Assembly: GCA_013297985.1 (NCBI GenBank)
Contig: JAAFIY010000027.1
Coordinates: 1 to 36,051, forward strand
DNA: 36,051 nucleotides
Origin: Comamonadaceae bacterium
GTDB taxonomy: Bacteria; Pseudomonadota; Gammaproteobacteria; Burkholderiales; Burkholderiaceae_C
Reading direction: 5' to 3'
In this document: piece after piece, positions 15,388-23,522 of the stretch
Layout: each line of letters begins with the position of its first letter
How positions within the stretch are numbered: position 1 is the first letter of the stretch
The notes under the pieces: model-generated
The model's input: only the letters and a program-made list of their open reading frames with translations
What the model was told of the DNA's origin: nothing
The model's database searches: none
Made by a program: the position numbers and the translations under genes

Positions 15388-16024
15388 GCGTGCCCGCTGC
15401 ACGCGCTGCAGCTACATCTTTGGCCAGTTGCTCACCGCTCTTGTAGTGCGGCACGCGCAAGGTCAACCGCTTGGCGCGTTGCCAAAAGCTGTTATTGCCC
15501 GCCACTTCATCGCGCCAATACTGGTCAGCCAATTGGGTGTTTTTGACGGGGTCAATCATGAAGCCGTCGCGCGAGCCCTGGCCGCCAAAGATAAACAGGC
15601 GGCCGTCGCGCATCACAAACGCATCGGCGTCGCCGCCCCAGGGAATGCCGTAGACGATACCGTTGGCGCAGTAGCCGCCATAGGCCGGCTGATAGCGCTT
15701 GGGCTCAGCGTCAAACAAGGCTTTGTGGGCCGCGCTAGCGAAGTGAAAGGTGACCTGCTCATACACGCTGCTGAACTGCGCCGTGCCCTGCACATAACGG
15801 CCCTGGGTGAAATAGGCCACCACGTCGGCACCTTTGAGCATCACCCGCGTGGCGTTGTCTTGCGCCACCGCATTCACCGGTGTCAGGGCACCTCCAGGGT
15901 TTTGCGCGGTGATGGCCGCACAGCCGCCTAACCACACCAACAACCACACCGCAAAGCCCACATAAGCGGTGCGCAGACCCACGCGTTGAATGCCTGCAAA
16001 CAAGCGTTGGTTAGCGATATTCAT
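15380..16024 (-). CDS. YHS-domain lipoprotein
   Basis: A 214-residue protein. The N-terminus has a hydrophobic stretch ending in a lipobox (LLVWLGGC, Cys35), so it is probably a lipoprotein on the periplasmic side. The YHS domain follows, with LKGADVVAYFTQGRYVQG, then FHFASAAHKALFDAEPKRYQPAYGGYCANGI. YHS domains are usually metal-associated and occur in heavy-metal ATPases and reductases; here they stand alone. The C-terminus carries an amphipathic helix (QYWRDEVAGNNSFWQRAKRL). Its ATG overlaps the ATP-grasp stop by 4 nt, so it is the last gene of the coupled unit with the oxidoreductase fusion and DUF547. A role in metal or cofactor handling is inference. Confidence 0.86.
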   Translation of the reverse strand: MNIANQRLFAGIQRVGLRTAYVGFAVWLLVWLGGCAAITAQNPGGALTPVNAVAQDNATRVMLKGADVVAYFTQGRYVQGTAQFSSVYEQVTFHFASAAHKALFDAEPKRYQPAYGGYCANGIVYGIPWGGDADAFVMRDGRLFIFGGQGSRDGFMIDPVKNTQLADQYWRDEVAGNNSFWQRAKRLTLRVPHYKSGEQLAKDVAAARAAGTLK

Positions 16025-17460
16025 GACAGGTCTCCAGGCGATGGCGAAAGTGCAGCCCCAGATGGTAGGCCCATGGCAAGCGCACCCCTGGGCACAGGGC
16101 TTTCGGCATAGGGCACCGGCCAGCCCAAGCAGGCGCTGGCAGCCTCAGCGCGGCGGCGCAAATCGGCTACATCGCGCCCGCCTAAATGGACGATGCCATA
16201 GCGATAGCTGCGCAGCCATTTGAAGTCACGCTCAATCTGGCCTGCGGTTTTGGGGAAACCCAGCACCATGCAGGGGCCGTGCGAAGTGCCTTGCGCGGCA
16301 TTGATCTGAACTTGCGCACGTTCGGCCAGGCGCGGGCTGGGCGAGTGCACCGAGCGGGCGGCGGCGGGTTCAAACGACCGATACACCAAGCTGGCGGCAG
16401 CGCCTGCTACAGGCGCAGGCCAGCGGATATCGGCCGGGTCGCGGCCATGGGCCAGCTCCAGCGCTACGCGGTGCAAACTGATGCCCAGGGTGCGCTGGTA
16501 CAGATCAGAAAACTGTGACGCCAGCCGAGGGTTGAACTCAATCACCGTCAGCCGCTGGGTGGCCTCATTCCAGAAAAACTCCATGTTGAAGCAGCCGTGG
16601 GTGTAGCCCACAGCGGCTAAAAAACGCTGCGCCACATCCAATGCCTGCGTGCGCGCGGCCGGGCTGAGCTTGCTGGGCGTTTCAAAGCGCATGAAGGCAT
16701 CGGTGCCGGGGTACAGATGCGCGTCCATAAAGCCCAAGGGGCGCACCTCGTTGCGCCACACATAGCCGTCTAAGTTGTATTGCACGCCCTGGTCTTGCAC
16801 CGGGGCCTCTAACAGCAGGCGGTGGGCGCTGCCTGCTTGCGGCAAGCGGGTGCGGCAGAGCTGCTCAAAGGGTTCAACCAAATGGCGTATCACCCACAGC
16901 TCCCATCGGCCAAAGCGGGTGTGCGCCTGCAGTTCGGCGCGGTTGGCCACTTGCCGCGCCAACACCGAAAAAGCGGCCTTGACGGGTTTGACAAACAGTG
17001 GGTAGGGCAAGCCCACATCGGCCGGGATATCGTGCCCGTATTCGGCAGCAAGGGGCGCATGCGCCACGTTGGCATGGGGCGCTACTTGTTGCAGCACCTG
17101 CCGGGCATACAGCTTGTGTTGGCAAGCCAGCACGGCATGCACGGGCGTGCCGGGCCAACCCATGCGCTCGGCCACCAACGCGGCGGCCAAGGCGCCAAAC
17201 TGCTCGTGCGCACTGGTCACCGCGCGCCAGCCGCGATGCTGGGCTTGGCTGCACAGGCCATGCACCCAGCGCTGCATGTCAAAGGTGGCCAGCCGCGCGT
17301 TGCTGGGGAAGCTGAACAGATCAAACCCCGCTGTGTCGTGCGGGTGGCTGGCCTGTAACTGATCAAACGCTGCCGCGTCCCAGTCGTAGGCAAACAAAAC
17401 CAGGCTGCGCTCGGCCGCCGTCGAGGGCTGATTCCGCCACCGAGCCAATGGCTGCATCAA
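16021..17460 (-). CDS. ATP-grasp enzyme of unknown substrate
   Basis: A 479-residue ATP-grasp fold protein. The pre-grasp region (residues 1-120) is followed by the nucleotide-binding lobe with LPYPLFVKPVKAAFSVLARQV and the Mg-ATP site FNMEFFWNEATQRLTVIEFNPRLASQF, where Glu and the EFNPR motif match the carboxylate-amine/thiol ligase class (carbamoyl-phosphate synthase-like). Such enzymes activate a carboxylate as an acyl phosphate and join it to a nucleophile. A C-terminal extension of about 100 residues (VHSPSPRLAERAQVQ...LGFPKTAGQIERDFKWLRS) resembles the small capping domain seen in biotin-carboxylase-like ligases. It overlaps both the DUF547 stop (upstream) and the YHS start (downstream) by 4 nt. 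Substrates are unknown; ligation of an amino acid-like compound is possible. Confidence 0.82.
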   Translation of the reverse strand: MMQPLARWRNQPSTAAERSLVLFAYDWDAAAFDQLQASHPHDTAGFDLFSFPSNARLATFDMQRWVHGLCSQAQHRGWRAVTSAHEQFGALAAALVAERMGWPGTPVHAVLACQHKLYARQVLQQVAPHANVAHAPLAAEYGHDIPADVGLPYPLFVKPVKAAFSVLARQVANRAELQAHTRFGRWELWVIRHLVEPFEQLCRTRLPQAGSAHRLLLEAPVQDQGVQYNLDGYVWRNEVRPLGFMDAHLYPGTDAFMRFETPSKLSPAARTQALDVAQRFLAAVGYTHGCFNMEFFWNEATQRLTVIEFNPRLASQFSDLYQRTLGISLHRVALELAHGRDPADIRWPAPVAGAAASLVYRSFEPAAARSVHSPSPRLAERAQVQINAAQGTSHGPCMVLGFPKTAGQIERDFKWLRSYRYGIVHLGGRDVADLRRRAEAASACLGWPVPYAESPVPRGALAMGLPSGAALSPSPGDLS

Positions 17461-18287
17461 CGCCCAAGGTCGTTGAGCGACCAGTCATATTCCAGGTGCG
17501 TGATGTCCAGACCCCCCGCACGAATGCGCTGATGGTCCGCCGCGTTGTCGGCCAGTTGCTCGGCGTAGCGGGCCATCACATCGGGCAGTTTGTTCACGCC
17601 CAGGTGGCCTTTTTCAAAGTCTTCGCGGAACCAGCGGAAGATTTGGCTGACTTCTAACTTATTGCCCGCCAGACGGTTGCGGGTGCGGTCGGCCATGAAG
17701 CGGCGCATGCCGTCTTCCATTTGCGCGTCTAACTTGGCCGCGGTAAAGGCCTCGGGCCGCAAGGCCGGGCAGCCGATGCTGGCGCAGTTGACGGCGGCGT
17801 GCACCCGCCAGTCGTTGTAACGCGGGCGCAGTTGTTCGTGCTCAATCCAGTCTAGATGCCGCTCTTCGCCCAGTAGGGTAAAGAACTTGCGCTTCCAGGC
17901 GCTTTGGATCAACGAGCCAATGTCTTTGATGCTCTTCAGATTGGGGTAGCGGGTGAGGATCAATTCAACGGTAAAGCCGTTGTAGGCGTTGATCAAAAAA
18001 GCCATCTGGTCAGCCCGGCTCAGCGCCGCAAAGGCTGCTGGCGTCACAGCCGACCACTGCGCCAGCACCGCCTGCAGCGCGGCGCGGTCGGCCATGAAGC
18101 CTTTGTAATCCACCCGGCCCTGTTTGTTGTCGGGTAGCCAACGGGCGTGTTTTTTGAGTAGCGCCTCCCACGCGGCATAGCTGGTGTCCAGCGCCACCGC
18201 TTGAGCCCAAACGGCTGGGTGCGCCGCTACAGCGCCGCAAGCAGCTACAAAAACAATAGCGTTACGCCGTTGCATGCGATGTGTCAT
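17457..18287 (-). CDS. DUF547 protein, exported
   Basis: A 276-residue protein with an N-terminal signal peptide (RRNAIVFVAACGAVAAHPAVWAQ) and a DUF547 domain. Diagnostic blocks are MAFLINAYNGFTVELILTRYP and WRVHAAVNCASIGCPALRPEAF, with invariant His and Cys residues, and a C-terminal EVSQIFRWFREDFE segment. The domain has no assigned biochemical function that I know. It starts one nucleotide after the oxidoreductase stop and overlaps the ATP-grasp start by 4 nt, so it is translationally locked into the unit. Curiously, the signal-peptide codons contain a core of the dispersed repeat (18235-18263). Periplasmic location is inferred from the signal peptide. Confidence 0.88.
   Translation of the reverse strand: MTHRMQRRNAIVFVAACGAVAAHPAVWAQAVALDTSYAAWEALLKKHARWLPDNKQGRVDYKGFMADRAALQAVLAQWSAVTPAAFAALSRADQMAFLINAYNGFTVELILTRYPNLKSIKDIGSLIQSAWKRKFFTLLGEERHLDWIEHEQLRPRYNDWRVHAAVNCASIGCPALRPEAFTAAKLDAQMEDGMRRFMADRTRNRLAGNKLEVSQIFRWFREDFEKGHLGVNKLPDVMARYAEQLADNAADHQRIRAGGLDITHLEYDWSLNDLGR
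18235..18263 (-). repeat. Dispersed repeat core inside the DUF547 signal peptide codons
   Basis: Minus-strand AACGCTATTGTTTTTGTAGC followed by TGCTTGCGG matches the repeat core GCTAY-T(n)-RTAGCTGCTT. It encodes NAIVFVAAC in frame. Only about 29 nt match; chance convergence with signal-peptide codons is possible. Confidence 0.45.
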
Positions 18288-18288
18288 G

Positions 18289-20454
18289 TCAGCCCCTTCG
18301 CCAGTCGTGAAAACGCGCCACCCACTGCAGCAGCTTGTGCGGCTGGTGCGCCCGCTTCCATTCGCCCGCCACGTACTTGTTGGCTTCGCTCATGGTGGGG
18401 TAGCTGTGGATGGTGCCCAAGATCTTGTTCAAGCCCAGGCCATGCTTCATGGCCAGTGCGTATTCAGCCAGCAGGTCGCCCGCATGGGCGCCGACTATGG
18501 TGACACCCAGCACGCGGTCGCGGCCGGGCTCAGTCAGCACCTTCACCCAACCGTGCGCGGCGCTGTCGGCAATGGCGCGGTCCAAGTCGTCAATGCCGTA
18601 ATGGGTGACTTCATAGGCAATGCCCTGGGCCTTGGCGTCGGTTTCGTTCAAGCCCACGCGCGCCACTTCGGGGTCAACAAAGGTTACCCACGGAATCACG
18701 CGGTAGTCGGCCTTGAATTTTTTGAAGGGATCAAACAGCGCGTTGACCGCTGCGTACCAAGCCTGATGCGCCGCCGTGTGGGTGAACTGATAGGGCCCCG
18801 CCACGTCGCCGCAGGCGTAGATATTGGGGTAGAGCGTTTGCAAAAACTCATTGGTATCGATGGTGCGCCCGGTGGGAATACCCAGCTCTTGCAGGCCATA
18901 GCCTTCGAGCCGCGCCTGGCGGCCCACGGCGCACAGCAGTTCATCAAACTCAATGCGCACTTGCGCGCCTGCAGCTTCTGCCACCAGAACCTTGGCGCCA
19001 CTGTCGAGCTTTTCGCAGCGCAGCGCCTTGTGCGACAGGCGCACATCCACGCCATCGGCGCGCAGGCGCTCGGCCACAAAGCTGCTTACTTCGGTGTCTT
19101 CACGCACCATCAGGCGGTCGGCCATTTCCACCTGAATGACTTGGCTGCCCAGGCGAGCAAAGGCCTGTGCCAGTTCGCAGCCAATGGGGCCACCGCCCAG
19201 CACCACCAGCCGCGCGGGAATGCTGTCGCGCTGGGCAAAGCGCTCCCACAGGGTGTCGCTGGTCACGTAGCCCACGTCGGCTAAACCGGGCAGCGGTGGC
19301 ACAAAGGGGCGGGCGCCGGTGGCCAGCACGATGGCGCGGGTGGTGAGGGTTTGCTCAGTGCCGTCGTTGCGCTTGATGCGCACCGTCCAGGGGTTGACCA
19401 TGGTCGCGTGGCCCTGCACCACATCCACCCCTAGGCTGGTGTAGCGCTCGACGCTGTCATGCGGCGCAATGTCGGCCACGATCTGCTGCACCCGCTGCAT
19501 CACCGCACGAAAACTAAATTGCGGTTGCACCGGCAGCAGGCCGTAGCGATCCGCATGCCGCATGCTCTGCGCCACGCTGGCTGACTTGATGAGCGCCTTG
19601 CTGGGCACACAGCCAAAGTTCAGGCAATCGCCGCCCATCAAGTGCGATTCGACCAGTGTCACTTTGGCCTTGACGGCGGCCGCAATGTAGGCGGTGACCA
19701 AGCCGCCGGCACCCGCGCCAATCACCACCACATTGCGGTCAAACGTGGTGGGCTTTTGCGCCACCCAGGGCTTGTAGACGCGCCGGGCCTGCAAGGTCTT
19801 GAGCAGCATCTTGGCGAAGATGGGAAACACGCCCAGCAACACAAAAGAGCCAATCAGCGCGGGCGACAAAATGCCCGCCAGGGTTTCGATGCGCGCCAGT
19901 TGCGTGCCGGCGTTCACAAACACCGCCGTGCCCGCCAGCATGCCCACTTGGCTCACCCAATAAAAGGTGCGGGCGGGCATCGAGGTGAGCCCCATGGCCA
20001 GGTTGATCACAAAAAACGGCACCAGCGGCACCAGCCGCAGGGTGAACAGATAAAAGCCGCCTTCTTTGGCCACGCCCCGGTCGATGTCGGCCAGGGTGCC
20101 GCCAAAGCGGGACTGAACGCTATCGCGCAGCACATAGCGGGCCGACAGCATCGACAGCGTGGCCCCAATGGAGCTGGCAAAGCTCACCACCAACAGACCT
20201 ACCCAAAAGCCAAAAATGGCCCCGGCGGCCAGAGTCATGATGGCCGCGCCTGGCAAGGCCAGTGCCGCCACTGCGACGTACACCATCAAATAGATCGCTA
20301 GCGCCTGCAGCGGGTTTTGCTGATACCAACTGGTGAGTGAACTTTGGCTGTCCTTGAGCACTTGCAAGCTCAGGTATCGGCCCAAGTCGAATACAAAAAA
20401 CGCCGCAATCGCAGCTAACAGCAAAGCAACGACGACCAGCTTTTTGGTGTTCAT
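18289..20454 (-). CDS. TVP38/TMEM64 membrane domain fused to a flavin disulfide reductase
   Basis: A 721-residue fusion. Residues 1-225 form a TVP38/TMEM64 (SNARE-associated/DedA-like) membrane domain with the typical ALPGAAIMTLAAGAIFGFWVG segment and RLVPLVPFFVINLAMGL. Residues 240-721 are a pyridine nucleotide-disulfide oxidoreductase: FAD site VVVIGAGAGGLVTAY, redox pair Cys277 and Cys282 in GGDCLNFGCVPSK, NAD(P) site VVLGGGPIGCELAQ, second FAD block YACGDVAGPYQFTH, and the interface domain. At the position of the catalytic His of glutathione reductase there is Tyr685 (TIHSYPTMSEANK), as in mercuric reductase, but the C-terminal CysCys pair and the N-terminal metal-binding domain of MerA are absent. 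So annotation as mercuric reductase would be misleading. First gene of a coupled unit with DUF547, ATP-grasp and YHS. Electron acceptor unknown. Confidence 0.9.
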   Translation of the reverse strand: MNTKKLVVVALLLAAIAAFFVFDLGRYLSLQVLKDSQSSLTSWYQQNPLQALAIYLMVYVAVAALALPGAAIMTLAAGAIFGFWVGLLVVSFASSIGATLSMLSARYVLRDSVQSRFGGTLADIDRGVAKEGGFYLFTLRLVPLVPFFVINLAMGLTSMPARTFYWVSQVGMLAGTAVFVNAGTQLARIETLAGILSPALIGSFVLLGVFPIFAKMLLKTLQARRVYKPWVAQKPTTFDRNVVVIGAGAGGLVTAYIAAAVKAKVTLVESHLMGGDCLNFGCVPSKALIKSASVAQSMRHADRYGLLPVQPQFSFRAVMQRVQQIVADIAPHDSVERYTSLGVDVVQGHATMVNPWTVRIKRNDGTEQTLTTRAIVLATGARPFVPPLPGLADVGYVTSDTLWERFAQRDSIPARLVVLGGGPIGCELAQAFARLGSQVIQVEMADRLMVREDTEVSSFVAERLRADGVDVRLSHKALRCEKLDSGAKVLVAEAAGAQVRIEFDELLCAVGRQARLEGYGLQELGIPTGRTIDTNEFLQTLYPNIYACGDVAGPYQFTHTAAHQAWYAAVNALFDPFKKFKADYRVIPWVTFVDPEVARVGLNETDAKAQGIAYEVTHYGIDDLDRAIADSAAHGWVKVLTEPGRDRVLGVTIVGAHAGDLLAEYALAMKHGLGLNKILGTIHSYPTMSEANKYVAGEWKRAHQPHKLLQWVARFHDWRRG

Positions 20455-20518
20455 GTGTAAGGCCTATTGCCGAATACGGCGCCCGCGCATTGTGCAGCGT
20501 GCCGTAGTCGCGCGGATG

Positions 20519-21127
20519 TCAGCGCAACAACTGCCAACCCAGCCACAGGCGGGTCAGGGTGGTCAGCACACACAGCGCGGCAAAACCAAAGGCCAGCCAA
20601 ACAAAGGCCTGGGGCCAGATGCACATGGCCACCAGCACCGCAATGGTCTCGGTGCCTTCGGTCAGCCCACCCAAAAAGTAAAAGCCCTTGGTGGGCAGTT
20701 GGGCGTTGTGCTGCCCGCGCTTGGCCGCCAGCACCGCAAAGGCCAAGAAGCTGCTGCCCGTGCCCATGAAAGCAGCCAGCAAGGTGGCCGCCGCCAGCGC
20801 GTTGGCGGCCGGATCAGCCCAAGCAAAGGCCAGCGGCACGCTGGCGTAAAACAAGAAATCAAAGCTGATGTCCAAAAACGCGCCACGGTCTGACGCGCTG
20901 TGGGACAGGCGCGCCACGGCGCCGTCCAGCCCATCGGCCAAGCGCGAAAGCAAGATCAGCCCTAGCGCCCATCCTGTCTCCTGTTGCGCTATCAAAAAAG
21001 AAGCGCTCAACCCCAACACAAAGCCTGCAATTGTCAGTGTCTGCGGGCTCAGGCCCACCCTTACACAAGCTGCGGCCAGCGCCTTGAGCGGTCGGTCAAG
21101 CAGCGCCAGCGCCGCGCGGTCGAGCAC
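20519..21127 (-). CDS. CDP-alcohol phosphatidyltransferase family protein (YnjF-like)
   Basis: A 202-residue polytopic membrane protein. The complete CDP-alcohol phosphatidyltransferase signature D-x2-D-G-x2-A-R-x8-G-x3-D-x3-D is present (Asp65, Asp68, Gly69, Ala72, Arg73, Gly82, Asp86 and Asp90), so it should bind CDP-diacylglycerol-type substrates with two metal ions. Five or six hydrophobic helices follow. The gene starts 5 nt after the ABC ATPase stop and ends 64 nt before the TVP38 fusion. In E. coli, ynjF of the same family follows ynjBCD and ynjE, supporting a YnjF-like assignment. The acceptor alcohol is unknown. A weak repeat core occurs in its coding sequence near 20986-21006. Confidence 0.85.
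   Translation of the reverse strand: MLDRAALALLDRPLKALAAACVRVGLSPQTLTIAGFVLGLSASFLIAQQETGWALGLILLSRLADGLDGAVARLSHSASDRGAFLDISFDFLFYASVPLAFAWADPAANALAAATLLAAFMGTGSSFLAFAVLAAKRGQHNAQLPTKGFYFLGGLTEGTETIAVLVAMCIWPQAFVWLAFGFAALCVLTTLTRLWLGWQLLR
20986..21006 (-). repeat. Weak dispersed-repeat core inside the CDP-alcohol transferase gene
   Basis: Minus-strand GCGCTTCTTTTTTGATAGCG resembles the core GCTAC-T(n)-ATAGC with one base changed in the left arm. It encodes the SFLIAQ segment of a membrane helix. Match length is short, so this could be coincidence. Confidence 0.3.
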
Positions 21128-21132
21128 GGCGC

Positions 21133-21756
21133 TTAGCCCAGCAAGGTGAGCCGCGCAGGCTCGGCGATATCGGCGGCATCGTGGCTGACCAGCAGCGCCG
21201 CAATCTGGCGCTGGGCAATCTCTTGAAACACCAGCCGGCGCATGCGGTCGCGCAGCGCGGCATCGAGCTTTGAAAACGGTTCGTCCAGCAACAGGGCCTG
21301 GGGCTCGGCCAGCAGCGCACGCATCAATGCCACCCGGGCTTTTTGCCCGCCGGACAAAGTGGCCGGATCGGCGTGGCCATAGCCCTGCAATTCCATCTGG
21401 GCCAAGGCGTCGTGCACCCGCGCCAGCCGCGCGGCATGGGCCCCCGGCGGTACCGCAAACAGCAGGTTTTCGGCCACCGTCATGTGGGCAAACAGCAAAG
21501 GTTCTTGAAACAAAATGCCCACCCGGCGGCGCTCGGTGGGCAGGCTGTCTATGCGTTGGCCGTGCAGCAGCACCTGCCCCACAAAGTCAAACCCGGGCGG
21601 CACCAGCCCCACGATGGCTGACAACAGCGACGACTTGCCCGAGCCACTGGGCCCCATGATGGTGTGCACAGCGCCACTGGGCACCTGCACCGCCAATTGG
21701 CGCACCAGCACCCGGTTGGGTACCGCCAAGCGTTCACAGGCCACGTGCAAGCTCAT
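21133..21756 (-). CDS. ynjD: ABC transporter ATP-binding protein (YnjD-like)
   Basis: A 207-residue ABC ATPase. Walker A GPSGSGKSS spans residues 35-43, the Q-loop Gln is residue 84 (ILFQEPLLF), the signature LSGGQ is 134-138, and Walker B with catalytic Glu is LLLDEP (155-160). A D-loop (SKLD) and H-loop (VSHD) follow. It energises the double permease upstream, whose stop overlaps this ATG by 4 nt. Compact length without a C-terminal regulatory domain matches YnjD/ThiQ-type importers. The ATG at 21756 is preferred because the longer frame to 22038 lies inside the permease gene. Assignment to YnjD rests on gene order and the fit of the receptor and permease. Confidence 0.88.
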   Translation of the reverse strand: MSLHVACERLAVPNRVLVRQLAVQVPSGAVHTIMGPSGSGKSSLLSAIVGLVPPGFDFVGQVLLHGQRIDSLPTERRRVGILFQEPLLFAHMTVAENLLFAVPPGAHAARLARVHDALAQMELQGYGHADPATLSGGQKARVALMRALLAEPQALLLDEPFSKLDAALRDRMRRLVFQEIAQRQIAALLVSHDAADIAEPARLTLLG

Positions 21757-23504
21757 GGGGTCTGGCTCCCGATAGCTAAACGCTGAAAACGACGGGGCCT
21801 GCCCACCCACGCGGCCAGCGCAAACATCAGCCATGGGGCCAAGGCCTGCAGGGCCGCATAGGCCGCGGTGAGCGAGCGTTGGCCGCCGCTGGCCAGGGTG
21901 ACTGCCTCGGTCGCCACGGTATTGAAGCGCCCGCCGCCCACATACAGGGTAGACAAATACTGCGCCACGCTGACCGCAAAGCCCACTGCAAAAGCGGCTG
22001 CCAGCGCGGCTTTGAGCAGCGGCCATTTCACCCGCCACAAAAACGCCCAGCCCACCACGCCAAACGTAGCGCTGACCACCCGCAGGCGATCGTCAAAGCC
22101 GCTGTAGGCTGGGGCCAGCGCAATCAACACATAGGGAATGGTGACCAGGCTGTGCGCCAGCATCACGCCCAACCACTGGCCGTCCAAGTCCAACGCCAGC
22201 GCCACGCGGTGCAGACCGATCACCCACAGCACCGAGGGCAGCACCAGCGGCACATACACCCAGCGGCGCACAGCGGCCTCCCACTGCGGCGGCGCGGTTT
22301 GCAGCCAAGCCACCGTCCACACCACCGCCAAGGCCGCGCTCCCGAGCGCAAAGCCCAAAGTATTCGTGAGGGTAGGCAGACTGCCCCAGACCGCTTGCCA
22401 AGCGCTGGCAGTGATCAGTTCGGGCCATACGCTGGGGAAACGCCACACGCCAGCCACCGAACTCACCGCCAGCACCGCCACCACGGCCAGGTACACGCCG
22501 CCCAGCAGCGGCAAAGCCAAGCGCAGCAGCGGCACCTGCAGCTGTCGCATCCGCAGGCCCAGCTTGTGGCGCGTATCGGCCTGCGCCGACACCGCCCAAC
22601 CGCGACGGCCGCTGGCGGCTTCGCGCCGCTGCCACGCCTGGCCCAAGCCACGCCAAAGCGCCCACAACGCCGCACTGGTGATGGCCAACAGGCCCGTGAG
22701 CAACACCGCACCTGCCGCGCCGGTCGCGTTGACATCGGGTTCAGCGTCGTTCAGCCAAGTCCACACCAGCACCGCAAAAGTGGGCGGTGAGCCTGGGCCA
22801 ATGACTTGCGCCACATCCACCACCGTCAGGTTATAGGCCAGCACCGCCGCCAGGGGCGCCGCCAAGCGTGGCGCCAGTTGCGGCCAGACGATGCGCGCCC
22901 ACGCCCGTTGCGGGGTGTAGCCCAGGGCCCGCGCCACCGACAGCTCTTGTGCCAGCCGTTGGGCCAAATCAGCCCGCTGCAACTGAGCCGCCGCAGCCCA
23001 TAGCAAAAAGGGGGTTTCTTTCAGCACCAGCACCGCAATCAGGCCCACCCCTAGCGGATCTTGGGTGGTGGCCCAGGCGGGCGGGGCTTCAAACCCGGTG
23101 GCCCAGGGCGACAGCACCCTGAGCAGCCAGCCGCTGGGCGCCACCAAAAACGCCAGGCCAATGGCAAAGGCCGCGTGCGGCATGGCCAGCATGGGGGCCA
23201 AGGCACCCACCAGCCGCTGCCACATGGGACCAGGAAACGCCACCGCCAACACGGCCCGCGTCAACAGCAGCGCCAACAAGGTGCTGGCAACGCCCGTGAA
23301 CAAGCTCAGCAGCAGCGCAATCGGCGTTTGCGGATCGCGCCAGACGGCTTGCCAGCCCGTTAAATGCAAGCCGCTCAGCGCCGCCGCCAAGCCCGCCCAG
23401 ACGATGGGCCCCAAGGCCACCGCTGCCAACAGCCCAGCCAGCACCGGCTTATGCCACCTGCCCGGCTGCTGGGTATTCGCAAGGGGCGCCGCAACGGTCA
23501 TCAC
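21753..23504 (-). CDS. ynjC: Fused double ABC permease (YnjC-like)
   Basis: A 583-residue inner-membrane protein made of two BPD_transp_1-type permease halves (about residues 20-285 and 315-575), like the fused permeases FbpB, ThiP and YnjC. Each half has about six hydrophobic segments and an EAA-like loop: ELSVARALGYTPQRAWARIVWPQLAP in the first, and SATFGVVGWAFLWRVKWPLLK in the second. The middle linker is basic (RREAASGRRGWAVSAQADTRHK). It lies 18 nt after the receptor gene and overlaps the ATPase gene by 4 nt. With one double permease and one ATPase it forms an importer for the periplasmic receptor at 23523. The ligand cannot be read from the permease. Confidence 0.88.
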   Translation of the reverse strand: MMTVAAPLANTQQPGRWHKPVLAGLLAAVALGPIVWAGLAAALSGLHLTGWQAVWRDPQTPIALLLSLFTGVASTLLALLLTRAVLAVAFPGPMWQRLVGALAPMLAMPHAAFAIGLAFLVAPSGWLLRVLSPWATGFEAPPAWATTQDPLGVGLIAVLVLKETPFLLWAAAAQLQRADLAQRLAQELSVARALGYTPQRAWARIVWPQLAPRLAAPLAAVLAYNLTVVDVAQVIGPGSPPTFAVLVWTWLNDAEPDVNATGAAGAVLLTGLLAITSAALWALWRGLGQAWQRREAASGRRGWAVSAQADTRHKLGLRMRQLQVPLLRLALPLLGGVYLAVVAVLAVSSVAGVWRFPSVWPELITASAWQAVWGSLPTLTNTLGFALGSAALAVVWTVAWLQTAPPQWEAAVRRWVYVPLVLPSVLWVIGLHRVALALDLDGQWLGVMLAHSLVTIPYVLIALAPAYSGFDDRLRVVSATFGVVGWAFLWRVKWPLLKAALAAAFAVGFAVSVAQYLSTLYVGGGRFNTVATEAVTLASGGQRSLTAAYAALQALAPWLMFALAAWVGRPRRFQRLAIGSQTP

Positions 23505-23522
23505 AAGTAGATGCCTACGGCC

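Noticed and set aside
18274..19284. Plus-strand open frame of 336 codons opposite the disulfide reductase
   Set aside because: Antisense to intact NAD-binding and dimerisation motifs; composition rich in His, Gln and Ala without a recognisable domain.
18289..20454. Annotation as mercuric reductase
   Set aside because: No N-terminal metal-binding domain and no C-terminal CysCys, and no mer genes nearby.
21879..22790. Plus-strand open frame of 303 codons opposite the double permease
   Set aside because: Extreme His/Gln/Arg content typical of antisense to hydrophobic membrane genes.
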